The notes under the pieces were generated by a model. That model ran no database searches, was not told the origin of the DNA, and saw only the letters and a program-made list of their open reading frames with translations. From positions 1,692,001-1,756,000 of the forward strand of contig JASPKZ010010239.1 in assembly GCA_030220185.1 (NCBI GenBank): a stretch of 64,000 nucleotides of DNA, in the 5' to 3' direction. The stretch comes from Diploptera punctata. Its lineage: Eukaryota; Arthropoda; Insecta; Blattodea; Blaberidae. Positions 9,936 to 21,394 of this stretch are shown here, one piece after another. Position 1 is the first letter of the stretch. Every line of letters starts with the position of its first letter. The translations under genes and the position numbers were made by a program.

Positions 9936-10614
9936 CAGTGCGATCAGTATAGCACTGGACAGCAAACGCGGAGATTTCACTATACACTGCTGACGCACTC
10001 GCGGCGGGGAACGGACAGCGTAGGATGGCGATGTAAAACCACAGACATTTTCGTAACAATTTTACAAATTGTCGTACTTACCTATTTTATTGAAGCAGGT
10101 GCTGGACCTGTTTTCCTTCGTTGTCCATATATATTTTTTACGCCTTTTTATAAAAGTTGTTGTACAGATTATAGACTGTTGACCGTGACGGAATTTTTGC
10201 AATCGGGAATCGTGTTTCAAAACGTCTTCGTACTTGGCTGGTAGACTGAGTTAACAAATATTGATCATAAATAAATACACGTTGTTCAGTACAAAAATGA
10301 TTAGACATTATACAGTTTACACTTTGCACTTATACACACGTCATTCAGTTTACACTTATACACGCCTGTTTTATAACATACAAATTTTAAAATTGAAATA
10401 ACTTATACATACGCCATTCAGTACACAAGGAAAAGCGAGCGAGCACCTTATCCACTCGAAGCATACAATCTGACTTCGACCGTGGATGCGTGGGATGTGC
10501 TTGTATACTGCTGAGTCTGCGCACATTTCAAGTCCCGTGTCTGGACGTGTAAGCCTTCGTCACCGCACAGCACAAACCCCGCGTCCGCTGTCCAATGCTA
10601 TACCGATGGCACTG
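9936..10614 (-). mobile_element. Internally deleted mariner-like element, parent type of the MITE at 23559
   Basis: The ends are CAGTGCGATCAGTATAGCAC (left) and the complement of CAGTGCCATCGGTATAGCAT (right), with TA after the right end. These match the TIRs of the 204-bp MITE at 23559-23762. Inside, on the minus strand, is one transposase helix-turn-helix, but no catalytic part remains. 679 bp in all. Confidence 0.72.
10138..10329 (-). pseudogene. Transposase N-terminal helix-turn-helix fragment
   Basis: A 63-codon frame containing EQRVFIYDQYLLTQSTSQV, then RRRF.TRFP...IPSRSTVYNLYNNF. This is the layout of the N-terminal helix-turn-helix common in insect mariner-like transposases. It ends abruptly at NNFYKKA with no DDE region. 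It sits between the terminal repeats at 9936 and 10614, which supports the assignment. Confidence 0.6.
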
Positions 10615-10930
10615 TAACAGTCCTAAGATAATATTGTACGATCCACAAAAGTAAAATGCTAGAAGAGGCCTGACAGATACGAGTTGATTTTCTATCAAAA
10701 CATAAATATAAATCTTCTTTATTAAATTGAATTTCATATTTTATTTCCCTTAAAAATAATATAGAGTTTCTAAATCTCAAATATTTAAATCAAATTGTTC
10801 TTTAAAGCGTTTCTTTACAATATGTAAGATTTTGTGTTGAGGTACTAATCTTATTGTAACTACTATTCACTATCTTCTAGAATATCAGTTGCCGGAATAT
10901 GGATTTCTCCTCCGCCCTATGTCAGAGTCT
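10615..10930. other. No feature recognised
   Basis: AT-rich sequence between a transposon and a microsatellite; nothing identified. Confidence 0.35.
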
Positions 10931-10938
10931 GTCAATAA

Positions 10939-10983
<45 letters not shown>

Positions 10984-10985
10984 TT
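10939..10985. repeat. (AAT)n microsatellite
   Basis: About 15 AAT units. Confidence 0.93.
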
Positions 10986-11163
10986 ATTCTGGTAGAATTA
11001 TGACCATAAGTCCTTCTCTTCCACCCAACCAGTACAAACATACAACTATATATTTACAATATAAATTATATATACAATTGGCGAATTATAATGAATTTAA
11101 AAAAAAACATTAAGAATTGCACTGTAGATTTCATGTGCATACAAACATTTTATACTGTAAATG

Positions 11164-11225
11164 TAATAATAATAATAATAATAATAATAATAGTATTATT
11201 ATTGTTGTTATTATTATTATTGTTG

Positions 11226-11292
<67 letters not shown>

Positions 11293-11295
11293 CTA
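11164..11295. repeat. (AAT)n / (ATT)n compound microsatellite
   Basis: AAT units switch at about 11190 to ATT and TTG/ATT mixtures, then to pure ATT. The two halves are reverse complements and could snap back. It explains the polyleucine and polyasparagine frames here. Confidence 0.93.
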
Positions 11296-11307
11296 TATAT
11301 AATAATA

Positions 11308-11550
11308 CAATAAGACTGCGATGGGCAGAGCACGTGGAATGAATGGGGAATGAAAGAGGAGCATGGAATCTTCTTCTAGGAAAACTAGAGTAGACCAATA
11401 TTGAGGTGGGAGAATTATATTAACATTGATTTGAGGGAAGTAGATTATACGGGGGATGTTTGGAGAACGTTAACCCATGTTAGGGATGTATGGAGAGACT
11501 ATGTTCTCACGGACGTGAACCTACGGGTTCGATAATGCCAGCGAATTAAT
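11308..11550 (+). pseudogene. RTE-type LINE (group A), 3' end remnant
   Basis: It begins in the RLRWAEHVE motif and runs through degraded ENNIN, DYTGD.W and RDVW motifs to the family terminus AACCTACGGGTTCGATAATG. It abuts the microsatellite on its left, so it is 5'-truncated. Several indels break the frame. Confidence 0.75.
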
Positions 11551-12029
11551 TAGTTAATGGAAACACTAATTAATAGACCTATATGCATATTACAAGTGAT
11601 GATAAAGTTCAAACCAAAGTTGAAGCTGATATAAATTTAGATTTTTTAAAATTATTCTAACGTTCGGCAGTCCTTGATTTCTTGTGGTAAGGAATTCCAG
11701 TTGCGTGAAGTGGAGACAGTACATGAGATGGAGTGATAGGGTTTCTTACTAGGAGTTCATTAAACAAGAAATTATGGTGTGATTGTGCATTTAAATTATG
11801 GTTAAAAGATAGATAGGCCTACTGGAAGCGATACGATAATAATTTTCAATTGAAGTATGTAAAGAGAGAACCAGAAAGTGCAATCTCCTCCTCTCATCGA
11901 GCTGGAGCCATAAAAATTCGTGGAAAAATTAAAATGTGATCATATTTTCGGACATTGAATTTGAATCTGATAGACATACAGATATTATGAACACGCTGCA
12001 GTTTGTCTGACAATTCATCACTAAAATCG
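11551..12029. other. Possible old dispersed repeat
   Basis: The stretch around 11665-11730 (GGTAAGGAATTCCAGTTG) weakly resembles 58065-58110 (GGTAGGAAATTCCATTGA). I cannot name the family. Confidence 0.3.
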
Positions 12030-12037
12030 GTTAGTAG

Positions 12038-13149
12038 TAGAGATGAAACGGATAGTTGTTTGGCCGGATACCGAATATCCGACCAACTTTGAAGCCGGTT
12101 ATTCTGCCAACCTTGAAGCCAGATATCCGGCCGAACATTGCCTGTTAGCGTATCGTAACGAGCGAGCTCGCGCAGTGACGTAGGAACGATTGGGCGGATT
12201 CATGTGAACTCGGGTCTTTTGATATTCTGCGCGAAGTTAGTACGTGTTTCATTGACTTGTTGAATTTATTGCAAACACGATAATTTGATCTTAGTAAAAA
12301 ACGTGCTATTGTGGTTTGACGTTATTATAAAATTACTTTTATGTACCACATATGAGGGCCTCAGAAAAATCTGAATTAGAAAGTCGTTTCAGCTCGTTTA
12401 GTCAATATTCTAACTATTTGATTGCAACTTCCTAGACCCAAGATTTAAAACAAATTACTTGGGGGTTGTTGAAGCTGAAAGAGCTCGCCACAAGACTCTA
12501 TCGGAATTTATAAAAATGTCTTGCGATGAGTCCTGCAGTAGCTATTAATCTTCAACGCCGGCTAAACAAGTAGAGGAGAGGTGACAGAGTCGGCTGTATC
12601 TCGCGAAACTCATGACACGTTTTGGGATTGCTTCAATGAGGCAGTAAATAAAAAAACAACAGTCGTCAGTCTCACTATCAAGAAAAAAAAGCTATATTTG
12701 TGAGATTGATTTTCATCTGAAGTCAGTGCGAATTTATCGCGATCGTGACTCTTATTTGGTGTTCAGCTAATGCTACACAATACCCGAACTGAAAGTTTGC
12801 CTAAATTTATCTTTCAGCACCCTGCAGCAGCGTATAGAGCGAAAAAAGTTTTCTCTGAAGCTGGCCTTGTCTATAAAGAGAAACGAAATCGTTTGTTACC
12901 TCTAAATGCAGAGAAATTGGTATTCATTTGCCACTATTTGCCCTTACTACAGTACGAGTACTATTGTTTTTGTTATGAAATGAAAATATCATGATTATTA
13001 TGTATCATTTGTTATGTGGATTAAATAAAGTATGGTATCTAAATTTTACATTTCGTATTCGTTAAAATCCGGTGTCCGGCCGGATACTAACTTATTATTT
13101 GGTGTCTGACCGGATACCGGATAGTTACCGGATATCCATTTCATCCCTA
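12038..13149 (+). mobile_element. hAT-superfamily element, internally decayed, with 8-bp target duplication
   Basis: The termini TAGAGATGAAACGGA and the complement of TAGGGATGAAATGGA are inverted repeats. GTTAGTAG is duplicated exactly outside them at 12030-12037 and 13150-13157; 8 bp is the hAT hallmark. CCGGATA-type motifs recur subterminally at both ends. The inside holds hAT transposase pieces (see 12410-12994) broken by stops. Total 1112 bp. Confidence 0.9.
12410..12994 (+). pseudogene. hAT transposase C-terminal remnant (ZBED-type)
   Basis: The first piece contains NFLDPRFKTNYL and EAERARHKTL, matching the LDPRFK block of BED-finger hAT transposases. The second (12770-12994) contains the C-terminal dimerisation region, FSEAGLVYKEKRNRLLP followed by AEKLVFI. 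Frame breaks separate them (around 12540-12760), and the BED finger and most of the RNase H fold are missing. It is not functional. Confidence 0.75.
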
Positions 13150-13243
13150 GTTAGTAGAACGTGGCAATAATTAAAATGAGGCATCACTCAGCTAAAAGCA
13201 TTCTGTAAGCAATTCATATTTTGTTTTATTTTATAGAAATAGT

Positions 13244-13612
13244 GCCAGCCGTGGTGGACTAGTAGTTATGCTCCTTGCCTCTGGTTCCGAGGGTCACGGG
13301 TTTAAACCCGGCAGCGGTAGATTAATTTTTTTAGGAAGAAAAAATGCAAGAAGCAAGTCCTCCGGAGGGACTTTAATCCGTGATTCCCGAGTTTTAAGAT
13401 TTTCAGGCACGTAGTAGATCCTTACGCGTGAACAAAGGAGACTAAGAAAAATTTACCCAAACGTCTCAAAGATCGTAATAATACCTTAGTTGCCCGTTAG
13501 ATGTCTCATTGAGTCAGTGTGTTAACTGTATGGCACTCATGCCATCTTTGGACAAATATGGTAAGTAAAATAAATAAACTTGGTCTATAAACTCCTGATA
13601 AAGGAGAAGCTG
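13244..13612 (+). mobile_element. SINE-2 copy, tRNA-derived, divergent
   Basis: A tRNA-like head (TGGACTAGTAGTTATGCTCC; B box GGTTTAAACCC) is followed by AAGTCCTCCGGAGGGACTTT and later the family end AACTCCTGATAAAGGAG. Better-preserved copies lie at 29741-30142 and 36036-36439. Confidence 0.8.
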
Positions 13613-14094
13613 CACAGATTCATAATGATTGCAAAAACAAAGTGAACTAATAAAACTCTAATGCACAACTTGTGCGCATTTTCGTTTATATATAAAGGAG
13701 AAGCTATGGCTCAACAATAGTATTAAGATTTATCAACATTTTAATAAGATATTTAATATATAACGGATACATTGCGACATTATGTTTACTTATTTTTTCT
13801 TCAATATTTATATAAGCCTATGTGTATCTAGTTCTGAGCATACTTGAGTACTAATTTTTATTATCATTTGCATTGTTAAGTTTCAACCATCACTCTTGTC
13901 AGTTTATCTAAGTCTCATAATTTAATACATAGTTTTTTTAATGTGATTTTTGTATTTTAATATAATATGGTTTTCTTCTGTTGAATACAAGAAAACGTCA
14001 TATGAACTTGATTATACTAAGCTAAATAAATAATACAATAGGAAGTCTTACAACTAATATTCTAATGTAACAGTGAATATCTGTCTATACTTTG
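13613..14094. other. No feature recognised
   Basis: AT-rich; nothing identified. Confidence 0.35.
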
Positions 14095-14295
14095 TACCTT
14101 CTTCTTCTTGTTCTTCCTTTTATGTGATAGATCTAGTGGTCTGTTACGGTCTCAATCCAACGCTTGAAGGGTCTGCCCAAAGATCTCTTGCCTGGTGGCT
14201 GGTAATTTAAGATTTGACGTGGTATTCTTGTACTGCCCATTCTTCTTACGTGAGATTTCCAGTTGTTTCTGTATTTCTGTAGTCTGTAATATATT
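14095..14295 (-). pseudogene. RTE-type LINE (group D) C-terminal remnant
   Basis: The minus strand encodes a W.SHVRRMG..RIPRQILNYQ-like stretch, then P..KRSLGRPFKRW, the same block as 45965-46140 and 44810-44930. It is 5'- and 3'-truncated. Confidence 0.65.
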
Positions 14296-14369
14296 TATTT
14301 ATTTATTTATTTTCCCTAGAATTACTGTTTATATATATATACACATAACCAGGAGTTAGCGACCTGATA

Positions 14370-14585
14370 GAGTAAAACTTTCCAGGTCTCTCCAGAATTT
14401 TGTACCCTGGAGCAATTATTTTTCAATAATTCCATGTTTAATTCACATCCCTCAAATTATGCTTAATATTACAATCCCACAAAATATCTCTCAGTTTAAC
14501 CAAGTAGCAATTTCCATTTAATAATGCATTTCTAGGTCTGAGCATTTATTTTATTTAGTTTTATTGACATTCACTTCCATTTAGT
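14370..14585 (-). pseudogene. RTE-type LINE (group A), highly degraded
   Basis: Two stretches align on the minus strand with group A: around 14445-14500 (compare 15040-15090) and 14510-14585 (compare 15590-15660). The sequence between them is deleted. Confidence 0.5.
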
Positions 14586-14939
14586 AATATGAATGTTGGC
14601 TTGCAGTGCTATCGCCTAACCATGCTACATCTACACCATCTAAAACTGAATAATATCATTGTGTTGTTTGCCTTCGTTGCCCTTTAACGATCTGATTGAT
14701 TTATGTAGCACAAAATTGAACAACAGAGCAGACGGTTCTTCGTGTTTTAATCATTTCATTTCAGTAGCATCTGAAAGCTGTTTCCCTACTCGCACCCTAC
14801 TACTAGTACTGAAAAAATGTACACAAATTAATATAAGTACAACTAGCCTTTTAGGAAATCAAATTGTACAAGATACTATACAACTTCTAATTTTTAATTA
14901 AATTCGTATACCTTTCGAAATCTTATTTACATACTCACT

Positions 14940-15700
14940 AGCACTATCGAACCCGTAGGTTCATGTTAGCGCGGACATAAGCTCTCCATATATCCCTATC
15001 CTGAGCTAATGCTTTCCAATCATTCCCTGTATAATCTACTTCCTTCAAATCATAGTTAATGTTATTCTCCCACATCATTCTTGGTCTGCTAACTGGGCGT
15101 TTTACATCTGATTTTCCTACAAGAAGCTTCCATGCACGTCTTTCATTCCCTATATATGCCACATGTCCTGCCCATCGCAGTCTACGAGACTTAACTGTTC
15201 TTATTATATCTGGCTTCCTATAAAGACCATTTAGTTCATTGTTAGTAGTCTTCTCCATTCACCTGTCTGTTCATCTCTCTTTGGTCCATAAATTGTCATA
15301 AGTACTTTATTCTCAAATACTCGTAATCTCTTTTCCTCCCTTAAAGTAAGAGTCCATGTTTCGCAACCATATAATATAACTGGTAGAATAATAGTTTTAT
15401 ATATTTTCAGTTTAACGTTTTTTTGAAAGGAGTTGGTGCATCAAAAGTCTCTGTAATGAACAATAGCCCGCATTTCCAGAATTGAGACCATGTTTAATTT
15501 CTTTGTTCATGTCATTCCTATTTGTGATCATTGTTCTTAGGTAATTGAATTCAGCCACTTTCTCAAAATATCCCTCATTTGTCATTAGCTGTCCATTTCC
15601 ATTATATAATATATTTCTACGTGTGACCATATATTTAGTTTTATTGATATTTACTTCCAGTCCTAATTTCCTAGTGTACCTTTCAAAGTCTACATATATT
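14940..15700 (-). pseudogene. RTE-type LINE (group A) C-terminal part
   Basis: Minus-strand frames, in order: VTRRNILYNGNGQL, then EFNYLRTMI (15412-15630), the YGCETW..TLREEK block, and 14944-15258 with RLRWAGHVAYIGN, GRP-like RPRMMW and NDWKALAQDRDIW. The terminus CTACGGGTTCGATAGTGC is at 14946-14963. Homologous to 32950-33700 on the other strand. One frameshift near 15410 and stops break it. Confidence 0.82.
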
Positions 15701-15892
15701 TAATGAGCAGTGCTATCATATTCCCATTATTTCAATCTTACATGTGTTAATATGGATGTTGAAATGTAAAATTCCAGAAATCTTGTGAATAAATCTAAAC
15801 AATCTAAAGAAATATAAAACAGGTATTATTACCCCATCTAAACTCCACCTATATAATGTAAGAATTAAATGCCTTCATAAGTTGATATATAT

Positions 15893-16045
15893 TTTTTAAT
15901 GCCCCAGGTTGTCCTTTTGGGCATTTCTGGTATTCTCTCCTGGCATTGGCGTAATTGTAACCCACTTCTGAGGTTGGGATGCCTGGAAGGTGGGGTTACG
16001 TTGCCCCGATGGTATGATGGGTGATGATGATGATAGTGGTGCGCC
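15893..16045 (-). mobile_element. SINE-5 3' fragment
   Basis: The minus strand matches the 3' half of the copy at 47560-47708, including CCTGGGGCATT and GCCAATRCCAGGAGAG-like sequence. The tRNA head is missing. Confidence 0.6.
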
Positions 16046-16085
16046 GGGAGAGTCCGTAATCCTAAACTTAATCTAAGATGAATAT

Positions 16086-16253
16086 GAATGATGATGATGA
16101 ATGCGATGGCCACATGATGTTTCCTGACATTTGTCTTACAGGCGAGGAAAAACCCCGGTAAAATCCTCACCCAGGAAACTATCCCGACCGGGAATCGAAC
16201 CCGGGCCCGCTGCGTGACAAGACAGCACGCTACATCGAGACCACAGCGGTGGA
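16086..16253 (-). mobile_element. SINE-1 copy B, 3'-truncated
   Basis: The complete tRNA-like head (TCCACCGCTGTGGTCTCGAT) and the CCTCGCCTGTAAGACAAATG part are present. The copy stops just after the ATC-rich stretch. Confidence 0.85.
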
Positions 16254-16499
16254 TAAGTTGATATATTGTGTTGCTAAAAAATACGTATTATTGAAATAAA
16301 TTTTAAAAATTAATAACATCTTACTAAAGAACGATATGGTCTAAAAGGAAAGTAGATTTAAAGATGGAACTTCGAAAGCACAAGATGTTATATCATAATA
16401 CAGAATGTCAACAGAACGAAGTTAATATGGAGAAAAGCCAATAAAGGACTATATTAGATAATAAACTACGGAGATAGAAATTCATTTTATCTACTTTTA

Positions 16500-17081
16500 T
16501 TGTAATAGCGCATATTGCACATGTCGATCCTTGAGAATAATCAACACAAGTGAAATATCTAGATATTATAATAGACCAATATTTAGGATATGACAAACAC
16601 GTTTCCTTGCTGTGAACAAACTACGTAAAACTATTCACAAATTTATCATCCTTCGATCATATTTACCAATGTACGTATTGCGAACTGTTTACTTAGCTCT
16701 GGTTCAATCAATTATCCAATACGGAATATTAGGTTGGGGTGGAAACGCAATTTTTTTCCTTTCTCCCTTAACATTATTACAAAAACGGATCACAAAAATC
16801 TGCTTGCAGAAACCTTTAGATTACCCTTCAAATGTAATGTATTTAGAATTCAACGTGCCAAAATTAATCAAATTTTGAAACATACATTGCTTACTTATTT
16901 TCATAAAAATAAAAACGAATTTAAAGAGCACAATCGAAGTTTTTACAGGACCAGACAAAATGCTACTTCTTTGCTACGTGTTCCAAAATGTTATACAACT
17001 GCTGGATGTAAACATAGTAGATATCTAGGACCCAAATTATATAATGAATTAATTAGATCCAATCCAGAGCTAAGTAAATAA
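16500..17081 (+). pseudogene. Jockey/CR1-type LINE reverse transcriptase C-terminal remnant
   Basis: It starts with EISRYYN or KYLDIIIDQYL (frame dependent), runs through NKLRKTIHKF, the LALVQSIIQYGILGWGG block and LLQKRITKICLQKP, and ends with VPKCYTTAGCKHS and RYLGPKLYNEL. This is the tail of Jockey-superfamily RT proteins (palm and thumb to C-terminus). Two overlapping frames (16612-16878 and 16734-17081) show one frameshift near 16860. The catalytic YxDD part is absent. Confidence 0.72.
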
Positions 17082-17239
17082 ACACAACTAGTTTTAAAAA
17101 AGCAATTAAATTAATTATATTTAATCAATTAATTAAGTGAAAAAAATCATTTGAACATTTTAAAATAATAAATATGAAGCTTCTATTTTTGCTTATTACT
17201 ATTATTATAACCTATTATATTACTAATTAATTCTTCTGA

Positions 17240-17530
17240 ATTATTGGTTTTAATCCATCACATGCGAAATGAAAATCTTAAGAACTATTTGATAAAATAC
17301 ACAACACAGAAATTAGGGACAACTGCCATATTCAAGACATAACCAAATTTATTATAGATAGACGAAAATATTCGAAGGGTCATATAGAAAGAATGGAAGA
17401 AACCGGCATGCAAAAAGAACTAAAGAAGATAGACCAATGGACGAGAGAAGAACAAGAGGAAGACCAGCCAAGAGATGGATAGACAGTGAATGCACATCCA
17501 ATACGTCTTCCTCCGAGGAGTGATTTTGGA
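17240..17530 (+). pseudogene. RTE-type LINE C-terminal scrap
   Basis: The plus strand reads EIRDNCHIQDITKFI, then RRKYSKGHIERMEE and GR-rich RPRGRPA-like codons in a second frame. This matches the W..H..RM....RGRP block of RTE-type ORFs. Truncated at both ends. Confidence 0.5.
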
Positions 17531-18837
17531 AATAAACAGGATGAAAATCCTACAAATTAAGTTTAAGAAGAAGGAGAAGAAGACATTATATGGTTTATAT
17601 TATTTTATGTATATCATTCTCCATTGCATTAATTATTTTGCTATAATAAGTTTTACTCCCAATACATTATTATTATTATTATTTTTATTTATACGTGTCA
17701 ATTTATGTAAAAAATGAAACTGGCATCTAACTTTAATTGTATATACTCTGTTTGTATTATTCATGTAACCGAACTGCGCCCGAGCACGAGCACTTGCACA
17801 TTCGGGTGTCAATACTGTGTATAACATTTATTTGTAAATAAAATTTATTCTCATTCTTATTTCGAAATTATTTTGTTGAAATTTGAAATATCCTGTATCG
17901 TACCCTTCGCAACCAAATAAGTGAATTGTCAGGCCTATGTTCATTGTACGATTCTCTATAACACGTTAATGTTGGCAATCCATAACGTAGATCGTTAAAA
18001 CAATACAAGTGGAAAGTCGCAGGTTATGTTTCGGTTGAGGTATGATATTAAAGTAGCCTAAACCCTCTGATGCCATCATGGTCATGGGGTCGATTCAGAA
18101 TCTATAACAAATTACTACCAGACGTATTTTCTGGTGTAAAGGCGGTCGTCAGTCCGGTTCACACATGGTACCAACTGTCTAGAAAGGCGGGATACTCAAT
18201 CTCCTACTACCGCAAGGGTCTCCTGAGGTTTGTTTTAGGTTCATCAATGATGACTCATCATCATCATTATTTTTATTTTTCTCCTTCTTCTTCTTATATA
18301 GGCAATGTCTTTTCATTCAATCTGCCCCTTCCGTTCAATTACCTTCTTCATTTCATGTCTGTCATATCTTTTCTGATATACATAACAAAAATAGATTAGT
18401 ATAAAACAAAATGGTAGGTATGCGTTGACAGTATGGAAGAGAATAAGTCCCAAAGAAAATAATGGTTTACCGACTGATCGAAAAGACATTTGGGAGAGCT
18501 CGTATGAGGTGCTTAATACAGAGATTCGAACAGGTGATATTACTTAACCCTTGAAGGCAAAGAAGCATACGAACTTCCAAAAGAGATCTTCCTAGATCTT
18601 CGTCTTAATTTTTGTTTTACAAAATTTTGTTTCGAACATTTTTAAGAATTTTATTAAGATGGATTATACGACCAGAGAATTATACTTTTAGAATACATGG
18701 AAAGACGCAATAACTGTTCCGATATTTAAAAAGGAAACAGAAGTGAATGTCCAAATTGTAGAGGAATAAGAATTGATTTTCAAGATTAGTATAAACTATC
18801 TTTTATTATTTCATTTAGTACTTGCTCATTTGGTTTC
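17531..18837. other. Unassigned region
   Basis: It includes a short (ATT)n at 17667-17692 and CAT/CTT-rich patches at 18255-18300. A 109-codon frame at 18070-18399 has no recognisable domain. No confident feature. Confidence 0.35.
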
Positions 18838-19708
18838 TTGTCTGTCGAATTTGTCCTCGTTAATCTCCCAATAAATACATACATATTGCATCCAATACAC
18901 TAGTCTGTCGAATTTATCTTCATTAATCTCCCCATATCCCCGGTCGGGGCAGTTTTTCTGGGTGATGTTTTTACCGGGGTTTTTCCTCACCTGTAAGACA
19001 AATGTCAGGAAAACTTTAAGGCCCAAACGGTCCCCGAAATCATATGGCCATCATCTTCATCATCATCGTCCTTATCATTATCATCATCACCATCATCCTT
19101 CACCGGTGTGAAAAGCAACGGGAAGCTACCACACCTACACAATTCGCTAGTAAAGCTGCAAGCATAGCATGAAAATGCTATGATTACAGTGAAGGACCTG
19201 CCGTCGGGCAGAATTACTATGGATGGAATCTCCTCATTACTACTCTTTTGCATCCAATATCCTTGTCTGTCGAATTTATCTTCGTTAATCTCCCCATAAC
19301 TACATTTCTGTTGCATCCAATATCCTTGTCTGTCGAATTTATCTTCTTTAATCTCCCCATAACTACATTTCTGTTGCATCCTATATCCTTGTCTGTCGAA
19401 TTTATCTTCGTTAATCTCCCCATAACTACATTTCTGTTGCATCCAATATCCTTGTCTGTCGAATTTATCTTCTTTAATCTCCCCATAACTACATTTCTGT
19501 TGCATCCAATATCCTTGTCTGTCGAATTTATCTTCGTTAATCTCCCCATAACTACATTTCTGTTGCATCCAATATCCTTGTCTGTCGAATTTATCTTCGT
19601 TAATCTCTCCATAAATACATTTCTGTTGCATCCAGTATCCTTGTCTGTCGAATTTATCTTCGTTAATCTCCCCATAACTACATTTCTGTTGCATCCAATC
19701 TCCTCTTG
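18838..19708 (-). repeat. 63-bp minisatellite, about nine units, interrupted by a SINE
   Basis: The unit (plus strand TTGCATCCAATATCCTTGTC..TTATCTTCGTTAATCTCCCC) repeats at 63 bp. About 1.5 degenerate units lie left of the SINE (18838-18936) and about 7.5 near-identical units right of it (19246-19708). Because 63 is divisible by three, frames stay open on both strands, for instance the 21-residue minus-strand repeat GEINEDKFDRQGYWMQQKCSY. I read the frames as by-products. Confidence 0.92.
18937..19227 (+). mobile_element. SINE-1 copy C, lacking most of its tRNA head
   Basis: It begins CCCCGGTCGGGGCAGTTTTT and runs to CTATGGATGGA. The flanks AATCTCCCCAT and AATCTCCTCAT look like a target duplication inside the minisatellite unit. 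Confidence 0.88.
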
Positions 19709-19712
19709 TCAC

Positions 19713-20934
19713 ATTTTTCAGGTCTCATCTTTCACAGACATCAAACAATACACTTCAAATAACTAATACCCTCCTACAAATATTAGTCGTGGTTTTTAAC
19801 AAAGTAATATCAGAAAAGAATGATTACTTTAGCTAGTAAGATTGCCGTTGCAGGAAAACAGTTTATCAACCAATTTTCTGCTTACGTGAAGATATGAGCA
19901 TAATTTTAACAACTTTTAATATTAATTCTGTTAGTGTAAATGCTGGATGAATCATATTATTTCTACTGCTAAAATTATTTCCACCCTCTCTTAATATCTT
20001 ATTTTAATTTTTTTGACAAATACTTTAATGAGAGTATAATTTATATGTATATTTTAATTAAAATAACGTTTTTTTAATTATTATTTTTCGAGATCATTTA
20101 ATATTTAAGGTAACTCATATGATTGAATGTAGAAGACAGGTTTCTTTATGTTCTTTCTAAAGTAGGCCTAAATTACAGTTTTTAATTTTAATCACATTAT
20201 AAAATGGTGACTATAATAAGATGGGTCTTGGTAATGAAATTTCAACCCATCATTTGTCCTAACAAGCAAAAAACCCAGAAAAGCCCATGATATGAAAGCA
20301 TTATGATATTAACACGTGACAGTCCGAATAATAATCCTAACGATAACAAATTGTAATATGAATTAGAGATCAGCAAACAATTATTACTGAATAAAGCCCT
20401 AATGTTGTAAAACCATGTGAGCCAACTCGCTCGATAATATGTTGCCGTCTTCTTATGGATACATGAAAATTCGGAAGTTTTGTAATAATACCATGATGCT
20501 AACTTGATACTGTAAATGATTAGGCATATGCATGTCGGCAAGGATTAGGCAGCGATATGCAACGCATACTGTGTTTGTAATGAATGTGCAGTTTGTTTGC
20601 TTTAGAGTTTTGCCCGTGTGCTTTATCAACCGCTTGGAATTGCTTCACAATCATTCCGCCGCACATAACCTTTCTTTCACAAAATTTCCCCCTTCCATAG
20701 CCCTGTTTCCGAAACATCAGCTGCTAAATTACACGTTTACACATATAGTATGTTACATATTTCATGTTCTCCTAAACATGTCTTTAATTCCACAATGTAA
20801 TTGAATTGGTTATTGCATTCAACAACCAATTAAGAAGTATTTTTTTCAGAGTGAAAAATAACATACACATAACAAAAAATAAAATAAAGCAAAAAAAAAA
20901 AATCTTGAAAATCGAATCATCTGCAGATATAAAA
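19713..20934. other. No feature recognised
   Basis: About 1.2 kb with short frames (20242-20804, both strands) that resemble nothing known to me. No boxes or terminal repeats were seen. Confidence 0.35.
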
Positions 20935-21273
20935 TCCATCCATAGTAATTCTACTCGAAGGCACGTCCTTCATTGCAATCACAGCAATTTCATGCTATGC
21001 CTACAGCTTTACTAGAGAATTGTAGATGTGGTAGCTTCCCGTTACTTTCCACACCGGTGAAGGATAATGATGGTAATGATAAGGATGGTAATGATGATGG
21101 CCATGTGATTTCGGGAACCGTTTGGGCTTTAACGTTTTCCTGACATTTGTGTTACAGGTGAGGAAAAACCCCGATTAAAAAAACCTCACCCAGAAAAACT
21201 GCCCTGACCCGGGATCGAACCCGGGCCCGCTGAGTGACAAGGCAGCACGCTACCTCGAGACCACAGCGGTGGA
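20935..21273 (-). mobile_element. SINE-1 copy D, full length
   Basis: Complete head (TCCACCGCTGTGGTCTCGAG), body and hairpin 3' end on the minus strand. Confidence 0.9.
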
Positions 21274-21394
21274 CAAATATAAAATAGAATGTGAAATAAG
21301 ACGACAGTACATTAGTGGCTGGAATTCAACATTATTTCTGAAAAAAAATATTCTAATTTTGAATTAACTGTAATAAGAATACTATAAATTAATA

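Noticed and set aside
11091..11398. Polyleucine, polyasparagine and polyisoleucine frames (also at 33893-34372, 45773-46238, 55105-55335)
   Set aside because: Translations of (AAT)n/(ATT)n microsatellites.
18070..18399. 109-codon frame as a gene
   Set aside because: No domain, runs into CAT/CTT-rich sequence, and no support on either side.
19246..19708. CRISPR-like array
   Set aside because: Units are contiguous 63-bp repeats without unique spacers, in an animal-type repeat setting.
19005..19766. Long open frames on both strands (235, 152 and 172 codons)
   Set aside because: They arise because the minisatellite unit is 63 bp, a multiple of three; the 235-codon frame also runs into SINE-1 sequence.
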